Notes: generated by a model from the letters alone, not told the origin. Shown: positions 36,150 through 48,880, counted from the stretch's first letter. The stretch is DNA of 64,000 nucleotides from Platynereis dumerilii (GCA_026936325.1 JAPTHN010000015.1:6844767-6908766); one strand, 5' to 3'. Made by a program: numbers and translations.

Positions 36150-36700
36150 GCAACTGGCACAAATTTATGCCACTGGTATGCTTACTGTCCTCGTTCTTCA
36201 ATTGGGTAACCCATTGGGACAGGGGATCCCACTGGGTGTCCTCTTGGTCCTCTTTCTTGTATATGTATTATGCATCCCACTGTAGCAACTGGTATCCTCA
36301 CTGTCCTCATTCTTGTGGCATCACACCAGTACAGGGTAACTCAAAGGGTGTCAGAAGGGTCATCTTTCTTGTATAGGCATGCTGGGGTATCCCACTGGTA
36401 CAGGGGTATCCCACTGATTTCCTTACGGTCCTCATTCTTGTATACATGTAGGTATACGGCTGGCACTGGGGTATCCCACTGGTATCCTCACTGTCCTCAT
36501 TCTTGTTTGGGTATCCCACTAGTACGAGGGTATCCCACTGGGTGTCCTCTAGGTCATCTTTCTTGTATAGGTATGCTTGGGAATCCCACTGGTACAGGGG
36601 TATCCCACTAGGTTTTCCTCACTGTCCTCATTCTAGATATGTCGGGGTATCCTACTGGTACGGGGGTATCTCACTTGTTTCCTCACTGTCATAATTTTGA
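36150..36700. repeat. Irregular ~60-75-bp minisatellite (TGTCCTCATTCTTG)
   Basis: Units combine 'ggtatcccactggtac' with 'tgtcctca.tcttg' motifs (near 36185, 36299, 36426, 36488 and 36619). The same sequence family is present in inverted orientation at 62830-63240. Confidence 0.8.
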
Positions 36701-36738
36701 AAAAAGAACTGCTCCCTTCGGGGTATCAGATTCAGATA

Positions 36739-38144
36739 CAGTATCAGACGAAAGTTTAGACCGCGTCAAGCTTTTGTCAATATAGGGGAAAATAGGTGCT
36801 CAGCAAAAGAACTTCTGCATGGATTCTCTTGCCTATGTATCAGGGAAGTTCTACAATAGAGAAAACTTCAACTATTTTTATCACTTACTTGAATATGTGT
36901 GATAAACAAAAATTTCAGGTGGTCTAAACTTACGTCTGATAATACTTACATGCAAAAAGGCCTTTAATGGCATTGTACATTAGAGGAAAGGTGGGTAAAT
37001 TATCCAATGTTATTTTAGACAAGATATTCAATCATGTTTCATGTGATTTAAAGGCAATGAGTCATGACACAGGAAAAAACATATTTTTAATTTTTTTTTA
37101 AAAATTTCAACATAAGAGGTAATAATGGAGATTCAGTGAGCCAAAATTGTCAATAAATGAAAGGTCAACTAAAACGCACATAGAAAATATATGTTTGACA
37201 CATTTTTATCCTTCTAATGGAGTATGACTACACTCAACACCCAGCCATAGTGCAAAAAAGGTGTTTTTCACTAGGTTTTGTCTGACAGCCACTCATTTAA
37301 AGTATCACAAAACAATGACCGAGGTGTTTACATGGACCTTAGAATGTGTCCTGATAAAATCAAACAACTTTTGTTTGTTCGCTTTACTTACAATGAAACT
37401 ACATCCACTTTTATGGAAGGCATAAATCTGGCCCATTTGTTAACATTACGTTTCAATACACCATCCCGAGTAGCGTCTGTAATTTTGTCTGTACTGTGGA
37501 TAAAGAACAAAAGTTGTTTGATTTTATCAGGACACATGCTCATGTCAATGTAAACACCTCGGTCATTGTTTTATGATACTTCAAATGAGTGGCTGTCAGA
37601 CAAAACCTAGTGAAAAACACCATTTTTGCACTATGGCTGGGTGTCAAGTGTAGTCATACTCCATTAGAAGGATACAAATGTGTCAAACATATATTTTCTA
37701 TGAGCGTTTTAGTTGACCTTTCATTTATTAACAATTTTGGCTCATTGAGTCACCATTATTACCCCTTCAGTTCAAATTTAATAAAAAAATATTTAAAAAT
37801 ATGTTTTTTCCTGTGTCATGACTCATTGCCTTTAAATCACATGAAACATGATTGAATATCTTGTCTAAAATAACATTGGATAATTTACCCACCTTTCCTC
37901 TAATGTACAATGCCATTAAAGGCCTTTTTGCATGTAAGTATTATCAGACGTAAGTTTAGACCACCTGAAATTTTTGTTTATCACACATATTCAAGTGAGT
38001 GATAAAAATAGTTGAAGTTTTCTCTATTGTAGAACTTCCCTGATACATAGGCAAGAGAATCCATGCAGAAGTTCTTTCGCTGAGTACCTATTTTCCCTTA
38101 TATTGACAAAAGATTGAAGCGGTCTAAACTTTCGTCTGATACTG
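36739..38144. mobile_element. 1.4-kb palindromic (foldback) TA-flanked element
   Basis: Two nearly identical inverted arms of about 640 bp each (about 36739-37380 and 37503-38144) enclose a spacer of about 120 bp. Both ends read CAGTATCAGACGAAAGTTTA inward and are flanked by TA (36737-36738 and 38145-38146). Within each arm a second, inverted copy of the end motif ('ggtctaaacttacgtctgat', about 36929 and mirrored at 37950) delimits an outer hairpin module of about 210 bp. TA duplication and CAGT ends fit a Tc1/mariner-type non-autonomous element. No transposase frame. Confidence 0.8.
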
Positions 38145-38189
38145 TATAAGATATCCTGAGTCCTCTGTACCAACTGGGACATACCAGTG

Positions 38190-38760
38190 GGATGCCGTGA
38201 TCCCACTAGTATGGTCCTCGCTACCTCAAGGATAGTGCTGCCAATAAAACCTCCCAGCCGACCCCCAGACCATTAGCCCCCCAAACAAATGTTTCCTGGC
38301 TAGTGGCAAAACCTTGTCAAAGAGGGCTGAATTTGCAATAAGCTGGATTGAGTACAACAGGTTCAAAATTACTTCATGGAGCTGCAGAAGATGAAGGTTG
38401 AGGAAGAAATTTAAATGTACTGCCCCCCGCCCCTTGCTTAATAGCTCTTAAAATCTAGGAAGTTGCGCACTGGTGTTCTGAAAGTGAAGGGATCGCAATA
38501 TAATTGATCTGATTAAATTTCATGTTTTAAAATAACACCTATTCTTCCCCCGTAACACATCATAATATTATAATAAGACCAAATGAGTATGGTGACATTT
38601 TGAGAAATGAACTTCACTCAGGTGATCTATACTCAAGAGCTGCATCAGTTGTATTATAACAAAGACCAAATGGGTATGGTGGTTTTTTGAGATGTACTCC
38701 ACGAGTTGAAGATATCCTGAGTGCTCTGTACCCACTAGTGGAAGTACATCTCAAAATACC
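38190..38760. repeat. Left flank of the satellite, inverted copy of 62.2-62.8 kb
   Basis: The stretch 38215-38400 (for example 'aaaacctcccagccgaccc' and 'acaaatgtttcctgg') is the reverse complement of about 62640-62815. A segment of about 50 bp ending at the array (38745-38800, 'ctcaaaataccaacatacaa') is the reverse complement of 62225-62273. The part between is unclassified and contains two 'agaccaaatg.gtatggtg' motifs. Confidence 0.8.
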
Positions 38761-38764
38761 AACA

Positions 38765-41217
38765 TACAACCATTTTCTACTACTCTTCCCCTGCTACTCT
38801 CGCATTGCTACTCTCCATCTGCAGCTCTCCTTCGGCTACTCTCCATCTGCTACTCTCCCTCTGCTACTGTCCCTCAGTTACTCTCTACCTGCTACTCTCC
38901 CTTTGCTACACTCCTCCTGCTACTCTGCCTCTGCTTCTCTCTATCTGTTACTCGTCATCTGCTACTCTCCCACATCTACTCTCCCTCTTTATAAACCATC
39001 TGCAACTCTCCCTCAGCTGCCCTCCATCTGCTACTCTGCAATTGCTACTCTCCATCTGCCAAACCCTCTGTTACTCACCATTTGCTACTCTCCCTCTGCT
39101 ACTCACCCTCTGTTACTCTCAATCTGCAACTCTCTGTCCGTTACTCTCTATATGCTGCTCTCCATTTGCTGCTCTCCATCTGTCACTCTCTCTATTTTAC
39201 TCTCCCTTTGCTTCTCTCCCTCTGTTACTCTTCAATTGCTACTCTCCCTGGGTAACTCCCAATCTGCTATTCTCCCTCTGCTACTCTCCATCTGTTACTC
39301 GCCATCTGCTACTCGCCTCTGCTACTCTCCATCTGTTGTCCTCCTCTGCTGCTCTCCCTCTGTTACTCACCATCTGCAACTCTCCATCTGCCACTCTCTC
39401 TGTGTCACTCTCTATATTTGTTGCTTTCCCTCTGCTACTCTCCCTCTGCAACTCTCCCACGACTACTCTCCATCTGCTACTCTCCCTCTGCTACTCTCCC
39501 TCTGCAACTCTCCATATGCTACTCTCCCGCTGTTACTCTCCCGCTGTTACTCTCAATCTGCAACTCTCACTCTACTACTCTCCAGCTGCTACCCTCCCAC
39601 TGCTATTTTCCCCCCTGCTACCCTCCTTCTGTAACTCCTCATCTGCTACTCTGCCTCAACTACTCTCCCTCTGTTACTCCATCTGAAAGTCTCCCTCCAC
39701 TACCCTCCATATGCTACTCTCCAATTACTACTCTCTATCTGCCACTCTCTCTTATTCTCCATCTGTTACTCACCATCTGCTACTCTCACTCTGCTACTCA
39801 CCCTTTGTTACTCTCCCTCTGCTATTTTCCATCTACTTCTATTCATCTGCTACTCTCCCTCTGCTACCCTCACTCTTCTAATCTCCATCTGCTACCCTCC
39901 CATTGCTATTTTTCATCTGCTAGGATTCCTCCCCTACCCTCTCCTTCTGTAGCTCCTGATCTGCTATTCTGCCTCTACTACTCTCTCTCTGTTACTCTCC
40001 ATCTCAAAATATCTCCTTCCACTACCCTCCATATGCTACTCTCCAATTACTACTCTCCATCTGCCACTCTCTGTGTTACTCTCCATCTGTTACTGACCAT
40101 CTGCTACTCTCACTCTGCTATTCCCCCTCTGTTACTCTCCACCTGAAACTCTCCCTCCACTGCCCTCCACATGCTACTCTCGATCTGCCACTTTCTCTGT
40201 TACTCTCCAACTGCTACTCTCCCTCTGCTACTCTCCATCTGTTACTAGCCATCTGCTAGTCTCCCTCTGCTACCCTCACTCTTCTATTCTCCATCTGCTA
40301 CCCCTACCCCCATTGCTACTCTCCATCTGCTACCTTTCCTCTGCTACCCTCCATCTGCTACTCTCCATCTGCAACTCTCCCTCTGTTACTCTCCATCTGC
40401 AACTCTCACTCCACTACCCTACATATGCTACTCTCCAATTGCTACTCCCCATCTGCCAATCTCTCTGTTACACACCATCTGCTACTTTCCCTCTGCTACT
40501 CACCCTCTGTTACTCTGCATCTGCAACTCTCCATCTGCAACTCTCCATCCGCTACTCTCCATCTGCTACCCTCCAATTGCTGCTCTCCATCTGCCCCTCT
40601 ATGTTACTCTCCATCTGCTACCCCCCATTGCTACTCTCCATCTGCTACCTTCGTTGCTACCCTCCCTCTGCTACTCTCCTTCTGTAGCTCTTCATCTGCA
40701 ACTTTGCCTTCTACTACTCTCTCTTTGTTACTCTTCATCTGCAACTCTCCCTCTACTACCCTCCATATGCTACTCTCCAAATGCTACTCTCCATCTGCCA
40801 ATCTCTGTTACTCACCATCTGCTACTCTCCCTCTGCTATTCTCCCTCTGTTACTCTCCATCTGCAACTCTCCGTCCGCTACTCTCCCTCTGTTACTTTCC
40901 AATTGCTGCTCTCCATCTGCCACTTTCCCACTGTTACTCCTGATCTGCTATTCTCCCTCTGCAACTCTCCATCTATTACTCACCATCTGCTACTCTCCTC
41001 TGCAACTCTCCCTCTGTTGTCCTCCATTTGCTACTCTCCCCCTACTTCTTTCCATTTGCTACTCTCCCTCTGTTACTCTCACTCTGCTACTCTCCCTCTG
41101 TCACTCTCCATCTGCTACTCTCCTCTGCTACTCTCCCTCTGTTAGCCATGATCTGCAACTCTCCATCTGCCACTCTCTCTCTCTCTGTCACTCTCACTCT
41201 GCTACTCTCCATATGTT
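38765..41217. repeat. 14-bp minisatellite, left arm (CTCTCCATCTGCTA orientation)
   Basis: Tandem 14-mers of the type TACTCTCCATCTGC and TACTCTCCCTCTGC run for about 2.45 kb. With a 14-bp period the three frames rotate through the same 14-residue pattern (CYSPSATLPLLLSI-like), so this strand stays open in all frames and produces reading frames up to 315 codons. These have no start context, promoter or conserved domain and are treated as repeat products. Confidence 0.9.
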
Positions 41218-42639
41218 AGCGTATCAGATAGAGAGTAGCAATGAGCAAGTAGCAAATGCAGAGCAGTTGGAGATGGAGAGTAACTGAGGGAGAGTGGCTG
41301 AGGGTGAGTAGCAGAGGGAGAGTAGCAGATGGAGAGTAGCAGATGCAGAGTTGCAACTGGAGAGTACCAGATTAATTTTAGCAGAAGGAAAGTAGCAGGT
41401 GGAGAGTAGCAGTGAGCAAGTAGTGGAGGAAAAGCAGTAGCGGCAGAGTAGTAATGGGAGTATCAGATGGAGAGTAGCAGAGGGAGAGTAGCAGGGGGAA
41501 AGTAACAGAGTTAGAGTACAAATGGTTGGTAGCAGAAGGAGAATAGCATTTGGAGGGTGGTATATGTGGAGTGGGAGAGTAGCAGATGGAGAATAACAGA
41601 GGGATAGTAGCAGCTGGAGAGTAACAATTGTAGCCGAGGGAGGGTGACAGAGGTAGAGTAGCAGATGGAGAGTAACAGAGGGAGAGTAGCTGCTGGACAG
41701 TAGCAGAGGGAGAGTAGCAGATGGAGAGTAGTAGATTGAAATTTATCGAGGGAGAACAGCAGAGGGAGAGTACAAGAAGGAGAGTAGCAGATGGAGAGTA
41801 ACAATGGGAGGGTTATAGATGGACCGTAGCAGAAGGGGAGTAGCAGTGAGCAAGCAGCAGATGCAGAGCAGAGTAGGAATTGAAGAGTAGCTGAGGGAGA
41901 GTAGCTGAGGGTGAGCAGCAAAGGGAACGCAGCAGATGGAGAGTAGCAGATTAAGATTAGCAGAAAAAAGTAGCAGGTGGAGAGTATCAGTGAAAAAGTA
42001 GTGGAGGGAGAGTGGCGGCAGAGTAGCAATGGGAGAGTAGCAGTTGGAGAGTAGCAAAGGAAAGTAGGAATTGGAGGATAGCAGATGGAGAGTAGCGGAT
42101 GGAGAGGAGCAGATGGAGAGTAGCAGAGATAGGGTAGCAGGTATACGGTGGCAGTGAGCAATGAGTGGAGGGGGGGGAGCAGATGGAGAATTGCAGATGG
42201 AGCAGCAGATGGAGAGTGACAGAGGGAGATTAGCAGAGAAGAAAGAAGCAATTTGAGGGTAGCAGAGGGAGAGTAGCAGATGGAGAGTAACAGAATGAGA
42301 TAGCAAAAGGAAAGCAGCAATTGTAGTGTAGCAGATGGAGAGTAGCAGATGGAGAGTAGCAGAGGGAGGGTAGCAGGTGGACAGTAGCAGTGAGCAAGAA
42401 GAGGACGGAGGTCGCTATGGTAGAGCAGCAGATGGACAGTGGAAGATGGACAGTGGAAGATGGAGAGTAGCAATTGGAGAGTAGCAATTGGAGAGTAGCA
42501 AAGGGAAAGTAGCAGAGGGAAAGTAGGCGAAGGAGAGTAGCAGATGGAGAGTAGGAGTAGGTGAGTAGCAGATGGAATGAAGCTATGGGAGTGTAGTAGA
42601 TGGAGCGTAGCTGATGGAGATTGGAGAGTAGCAGTGAGC

Positions 42640-43385
42640 AAGTATAGTCAGGTGACCACCAGCATAACCTGGATTTAGGGTCCATACAATGTTTTTTGAT
42701 GGAATAAGTCTTTTCAAACGGACAATAATAATAGACACATAGATAAGTAGGTAGGTAGGCAGGTAAGTAGATGGGTTGGTTGGCTGGTCAGTTGGCAGGT
42801 CGGTTGGCCTATTTTTCATAACAGTTTACTGAGATGGGTGAGTGTATACCGAAGGGTGTATGTATACCAATGGGTGTATATACCAAAGGGTGTATATACC
42901 ATTGGGTGTATTTATGCCAATGGGTGTAAACACACCAATGGGTGTACACCAACTGATGGGGGTACGATGGGTGTGCACAGACAGATGGGCGTGCACACAC
43001 CAATAAATGTGCACACACAGATTGGTGTACACGTGCGCATACATACACCAATTGGCGTACAGATGGGCGCGCACATACAGGTGGGTGTACAGAGGGTGTA
43101 TACACATAAATGTGCATGCCTATTAGGCGTACATATGGGCGTGCGCACATAGAAAGCCGTGCAAATGGGTGTGCACACACAGATGGGCATGCACAGAGAG
43201 ATTGGCGTGCACACGCAGATGGGCTTGCACACAGATGGGCATACACATGGGCGTACACAACCAATGGGTGTACAGATGGGCGCGCACATACAGATGGGTG
43301 TACCGATGGGTGTACAGACAGATGTGCATGCCTATTAGGCATACATAATTATGGGCATGCGCACATAGAAGGCCATACAAATGAG
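42640..43385. repeat. Second minisatellite (~18 bp, GGGTGTRTACACCAAT type)
   Basis: The insert begins with unclassified DNA and a GTAGGTAGGCAGGTAAG run (42640-42830). It continues as irregular units of about 16-22 bp with GGGTGTATATACCA, then GGGTGTACACCAA, then GGGCGTGCACACAC. The Cys/His-rich minus frames (up to 177 codons) are repeat translations. The satellite resumes near 43385. Confidence 0.8.
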
Positions 43386-44439
43386 AGTAACAGAGGGAGA
43401 TGGCGAGTGACAGATAGAGAGTAGCCGAGGGAGAGCTGCAGATAGAGAGTAACAGAAGGAGAGTAGCAGAGTGAGAGTCTCAGAAGGAGAGTAACGGAGA
43501 GAGTGACTGATGGAGAGTAGCAATTCGAGAGTAACATATGGAGAGTAGCAGAGTGAGAGGGAGAGCAGATGGAGAGAAGTAAAGGGAGAGAAGCCGATGG
43601 AGTAACAGAGTGAGAGTAGCAGAGGGAGAGCAGCAGATGGCGAGTAACATATGGAGAGTAACAGAGGGAGAGTAGTATGTGCAGAGTAAGAGAGAGAGAG
43701 TGGCACATTGAGAGTAGCAATTGGAGAGAGCAGAAGGATGGTAGCGGAGGGAGCGTTGCAGATGGAGAGTAACAGAGGGAGATGGCAAGTGACAGATGGT
43801 GAGTATAAGAGACAGAGTAGCAGAGGAAGAGTAGCAGATGGAGAGAAGCTGATGAAGAGTAGCAATGGGAGGGTAGCAGACAGAGAGTAGTAGAATGAGA
43901 GTAGCAGATTGAGGGTAACAGAGGGAGAGTAGCAGATGGAGAGTAGCAGATGGAGAGTAGCAGATGGAGAGTAGCAGAGGGAGAGCAGCAGATAGAGAGT
44001 AGCAGAGGGAAAGTTGCAGAGGGAGAGCAACCGACAGAGAGTAACAGAGGGAGAGTAGCAGAAGGAGAGTGAATGAGAGAGTGGCAGACAGAGAGTTGCA
44101 GATGGAGAGTAACAGAGGGAGAGTAGTAGAGGGAGAGTACCAGATGGACAGTGACATTGGAAGAGTAGCAGAGTTAGAGTAGCAGCGGGAGAGTAGCAGA
44201 TGAAAAGAAGTAGAAAGTAGCAGATGGAGAGTAACAGATGGAGAGTATCAGTGGGAAAATAGCAGATGGAGAGTAACAGAGGGAGAGTGGCAGATGGAGA
44301 GTAGCAGATGGAGAGTATCAGTGAGTGGCATATAGAGAGTAGTAATTGGAGATTAGCATATGGGGAGTAGCGGAAGGAGAGATGCAGATGGAGAGTAGCA
44401 GAGGAAGGTTAGCGGAGGAATCGTCGCAGATGGAAAATT

Positions 44440-44500
44440 GCCTCTAAATAGCCCACACTGGTGCTGATGGGGCGTGAAACACAAACTCACTCACTCACAC
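44440..44500 (+). mobile_element. Short SINE-like 3' tail fragment
   Basis: A 60-bp non-satellite insert ends in 'ggggcgtgaaacacaaactc' and (ACTC)n. This resembles the 3' tail of tRNA-derived SINEs of marine invertebrates. No head is present. Confidence 0.4.
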
Positions 44501-44824
44501 GCAGATGGAAAATAGCAATGGGAGGGTAGCAGAGGGAGAGTAGAAGAGTGAGGGTAGCAGAGGGAGAGTGGTAGATGGAAAGAAGTAGATGGAAAGTAGC
44601 AGATGGATAGCAACACAGGGAGAGTAGCAGATGGAGAGTAGCAGATGGCAAGTAACAGATGGAGAGTAGCAGAGGGAGAATAGTAGATCGTGAGTAACAG
44701 AGGGAGAGTAGCAGATAGAGAGTAGCAGTGGGAGAATAGCAGATCATGAGTAACAGAGGGAGAGTATCAGATAGGCAGTAGCAGAGGGAGAGTTGTGGAT
44801 GAAGAGTACCAGATTGAGAGTATC

Positions 44825-45415
44825 AGTCCCAGAGTTAATGACCCCCCTGCTACAATATGAATTTTCTAAACATTGTTTGAGAAATAGTTTACCATCATTA
44901 ATAAATCAGACTCCGAATAATATTTTAAGCAAAATAAATACACAAAGCTTACATGGTTTTGCCCTCTATATAAAAAAACAACTAGTTAATCAATATGAGA
45001 CAACCTGCAACATTCCATTTTGTTATATATCTGCAGTTGATCCTTGGGTATCCATAGGTCATCATATCTTCCCAGTGTCTCTTTCCTAATTTCCTGCTGA
45101 TATTTTATTTTATCTGTCCGTAATAATGATTATTTACTCTAATTTCATATTGTAATATTTTAATACATGAAAGACAAGTCTTAAATAGATTTCATTTCAC
45201 AGCATTTTGATTGTCTTAGAAATGTATAAATTATATTAGTGTATTATTTATCTATATATTATCTTTGGTGGCCCCTGTGGTAGCGGATATTTATTAGCCT
45301 TAACTTGGGTCTCCTGACGTCTATACCTATTGTGTTTATGTAATTATTACTGTATGTTATGTCGAAGTTATAGTCGAATAAAGTTGTCTGTCTGTCTCTG
45401 TCTGTTTGAGTACCA
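44825..45415 (+). mobile_element. LINE-like 3' end with (CTGT)n tail, in satellite
   Basis: Non-satellite DNA of about 590 bp. Its first part reads as about 85 codons (frame ending 45089) of a LINE-like C-terminus (includes LPSLINQTPNNILSKINTQS). Then comes a noncoding stretch with 'aataaagttg', and a tail of TCTG repeats at about 45386-45408. The frame enters from satellite codons, so its start is not real. The clade cannot be named. Confidence 0.5.
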
Positions 45416-45506
45416 CAGGGAGAGTTGCAGAGGGAGAGTTGCAGATGGCTAGTAACAGATGGAGAGTAACAAAGGGAGAGTAGCAGATGGAGAGTAATAG
45501 AGAGAT

Positions 45507-46580
45507 AGTATGTATGTATGTATATTTATTAAGACCAGAGAAGCAAGGCTTGGCCTGTAAACAAAACAATTTTTACAAATATTACAAAAGAACATCAGAT
45601 AATTAGTAATGTCAATTGAGTACAGATAGTTATAGAGTTGAACAAAGAACATCAGGTTAAAGCTATTCATATAAATTGCACTTAGATAGAACAATTTATG
45701 TTGATTCCAATATATTTACATAGGTACATGCATATGTCTATATAATTACATTGAGATGCATGTCTGCATATTATCTACAAGTATATGTATAGTTTGAATA
45801 TAGTATATATATGTATAAACACATAAAGCCACAATGCAGATATTAATCCCCATATATACTCACTCAAGATTAACAACAATATTTACCGAAAAGCAATTCT
45901 TAGTAAGACGTAACCCCAATGTATATACAAGTCTACAATCACTTGCAGTCATAGATTGTATAAAAGATACATATCAATATAGCAATATAATAGAACAGTA
46001 ATGCACTTTCAACAACACCCCCCTGCTCCTCCCCCCCCCCTCTGGCTCCTAAAAAAGTCTCAGCCCATAATTACATATCTAAAATTATCACAAAGGAAGA
46101 AGAAACAGGAGTAATAGACTAACGATAGTTGGATCCCCGGGAGGCAAAGTGAACCAACCCTGAAATTCAAAAACCGGGTTATTCAAATTTGTAATGCTCA
46201 TGGTGCTGAAACTTTTTCAGTTACATACATTGCAATTATGACAACTTAAAATGTATAAAACCACATTCAAGTTGTTATAATTGCAATGTATGTAACTGAA
46301 AAAGTGTCAACACCATAAGCATAACAAATTTGGTTGAACCTGTTTTTAAATTTCAGGGTTGGTTCACTTTGCCTCCCGAGGATCCAGTTAAACTTTTAAG
46401 CAATACATACATGGTATAGAAAGCAAATTGGATCACAATAGATATGGAATTCTCCAGCAGACTCCCCGAAGGGCATAAAAGCAGACAAATAAATGAATAT
46501 AGAAGATTACCTTCAAATAGACAACTATTATGAACATTGAATGTAATATTTGTCGAGATGAAGTTTTTTGACTGTGACAC
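45507..46580 (-). mobile_element. LINE-like 3' UTR in minus orientation, with foldback inside
   Basis: The left border is a (TATG)n run followed by 'tatttattaagaccagag'. On the minus strand this is an AATAAATA-type signal plus (CATA)n tail, as at LINE 3' ends. The body is AT-rich with no domain recognised, and a poly(C) stretch lies near 46036. The palindrome at 46130-46386 is nested in it. Satellite resumes near 46575. Confidence 0.5.
46130..46386. mobile_element. 257-bp foldback (palindromic) element
   Basis: Two inverted arms of about 118 bp at roughly 90% identity (for example GGAGGCAAAGTGAACCAACC at 46142 and its reverse complement at about 46357-46376) are separated by a loop of about 20 bp. 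The ends are TGGATCC. It would fold into a long RNA or DNA hairpin. No coding content, and target duplication unclear. Confidence 0.75.
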
Positions 46581-48311
46581 ATTGAGAGTAGCAATTGGAG
46601 AGCAGCAGATGGAGGGTCGCCGAGGGAGAGTTGCATATGGAGAGTGACAGAGGGAGATTAGCTGTGGCAGAGTGGCAGATGGTGAGTAACAGATGGAGAG
46701 TAGAAGGGACAGAGTAGCAGAGGAAGAGGAGCAGATAGAGAGAAGCAAATGAAGAGTATCCATGGGAGGGTAGCAGATAAAAGAGTAGTAGAGTGAGAGT
46801 TGCAGATTGAGAGTAACAGCAGGAGAGTAGCAGACGGAGAGTAGCAGATAGAGAGTAGCAGATGGAGAGTAGCAGATGGAGACTAGCAGAGGGAGAGCAG
46901 CAGATGGAGAGCAACATATGGAGAGTAGCACAGGGAGAGCAACATATGGAGAGTAGCACAGGGAGAGCAACATATGGAGAGTAGCAGAGTGAGAGTGACA
47001 GAGGGAGAGTAGCAGATGGAGGGCAACTGACGGAGAGTAACAGATCGGGAGTAACAGAGGGAGAGTGGCAGATGGAGAGTAACTGTTGAAGAGTAACAGG
47101 GGGAGAGTAGCCGATGGAGAGTAGCAGATGGAGAGTAGCAGAGGGAAAGCAGCAGATGGAGAGTGGCAGATGGAGAGTTGTAGATGGTGAGTAACAGAGA
47201 GAGTGGCATATGGAGAGTAGTAATTGGAGAGTAGCACATGGAGGGTAGTGGAGGAAGAGTTTCAGATGGAGAGTAACAGAGAGAGAGCAGTTGAGGCAGA
47301 ATAGCCGATGAGGAGTTACAGAAGGAGAGTAGCAAAGGGAGGGTAGCGGAGGAATTGTAGCAGATGGAAAATAGCAATGGGAGGATAGCAGGTGGAGAGT
47401 AGAATAGTGAGGGTAGCAGAGGGAGAGTAGCAGATGGAAAGAAGTAGATGGAAAGTAGCAGATGGAGAGTAACAGAGGGTGAGTAGCAGAGTGAGAGTAG
47501 CAGATGGTGAGTAACAGATGGAGAGTAACAGAGGGTGAGTAGCACAAGGAGAATAAGAGAGAGTGGCAGATGGAGAGTAGTAATTGGTGAGTAGCATATG
47601 GAAGGTAGTGGAGGGAGAGTTTCAGATGGAGAGTAACAGAGGGAGAGTAGTTGAGGCAGAGTAGCAGATGCGGAGTTACAGAAAGAGGGTAGTAGAGGAA
47701 AAATAGCAATGGGAGAGCAGCAGATGGAGAGTAGAAGAGTGAGGGTAGCAGAGGGAGAGTAGCAAATAGAAAGAAGTAGATGGAAAGTAGCAGATGGAGA
47801 GTAACACAGGGAGAGTAACAGAGGGAGAGTAGCAGATGGCAAGTAACAGATGGAGAGTAGCAGAGGGAGAACAGCAGATTGTGACTAACAGAGGGAGAGT
47901 AGCAGATGGAGAGTAGCAGAGGAAGAATAGCAGATCGTGAGTAACAGAGGGAGAGTAGCAGATAGAGAGTGGCAGATAGAGAGTAGCACAGGGAGAGTTG
48001 CAGATGACTGGTAACAGATGGAGAGTAACAAAGGGAGAGTAGCAGATAGAGAGTGGCACATTGAGAGTAGCAATTGAAGAGCAGCAGATGGAGAGTAGCA
48101 GAGGGAGAGCATAAGATGGAGAGTGAATGAGAGAGTGATGGAGGGCTGCAGATGGAGAGTAGCAGATGGAGAGTAGCAGAGGGAGAGCAGCAGATGGAGA
48201 GTGGCAGATGGATAGTTATAGATGGTGAGTAACAGAGAAAGTGGCATATGGAGAGTAGTAATTGGAGAGTAGCACATGGTGGGTAGGGGAGGAAGAGTTT
48301 CAGATGGAGAG

Positions 48312-48314
48312 TAA
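48312..48314. repeat. Left target-site duplication TAA
   Basis: TAA abuts the left inverted repeat and is matched by TAA at 54348-54350. The satellite paralog at 47215-47400 has the uninterrupted sequence 'ggagagtaacagagagag' at 47269-47286, which is the empty site. TWA duplication is diagnostic of PIF/Harbinger. Confidence 0.9.
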
Positions 48315-48332
48315 TGCCTAGTTCTCACGACG
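48315..48332. repeat. Left TIR of the Harbinger element
   Basis: TGCCTAGTTCTCACGACG matches the reverse complement of 54330-54347 at all 18 positions. Weaker similarity continues inward on both sides (TTTAAGCG near 48337 and its complement near 54310). Confidence 0.92.
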
Positions 48333-48449
48333 GCGATTTAAGCGCAGCGAGGCATAAGAAGTCATTTCTTGGAAAGTTGTGGCGAAGATCGTTGGATGGA
48401 GTACGTTACGTAATCAATTAGTGCCATGTGCGGCGATAAACTTTTGTAG

Positions 48450-48880
48450 CCTCGGTGAGTCTCGAGGTGTCAGCGGCGCTGCATAACCTTTCTTCGCCGA
48501 GTTCCGCCTCTCTTGCCTCACCGACGTTCCAACCAGACTCGTCGCACATTGTCTTGGACTTCGGCGAGGCTGCTTTTACTTCGCCCAATGTTGTTTCCTG
48601 TGACGCCGCTGATGTTTGTGAGGCAGCTATGTATGAATTTGGCGACCTGCGACGCATCAAGAAACCGTCGGCGTATATCCGAGGTAGGATGCGCCGCTGA
48701 AAAGGACAGCCTCGCCGAGGACTGTAACGAGGCCACGTCGAATTAAGGTACTTGTTACTGCGTACCTGGATTGTTCATCGTCGCACATGCATTTATACAT
48801 CGCCGAGGGCATTACAGGCGCGTCGATGCTGAGCTTCTTCGTCTTCCTTGCCTTAAGCATCGACGAAGGTCTCTTCTTGC
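48450..48880. promoter_or_regulatory. Subterminal TCGCCGA/TCGGCGA motif cluster
   Basis: Variants of TCGCCGA and its complement occur repeatedly in both orientations (about 48493, 48561, 48710, 48798 and related forms between). Subterminal repeats are where Harbinger transposase or its Myb-like partner binds in studied elements. The role here is inferred. Short frames on both strands (up to about 93 codons) look like composition effects. Confidence 0.4.

Noticed and set aside
42809-43342. 177-codon Cys/His-rich minus frame resembling a zinc-rich protein
   Set aside because: Translation of the 18-bp minisatellite; Cys spacing is irregular and neighbouring frames look the same.
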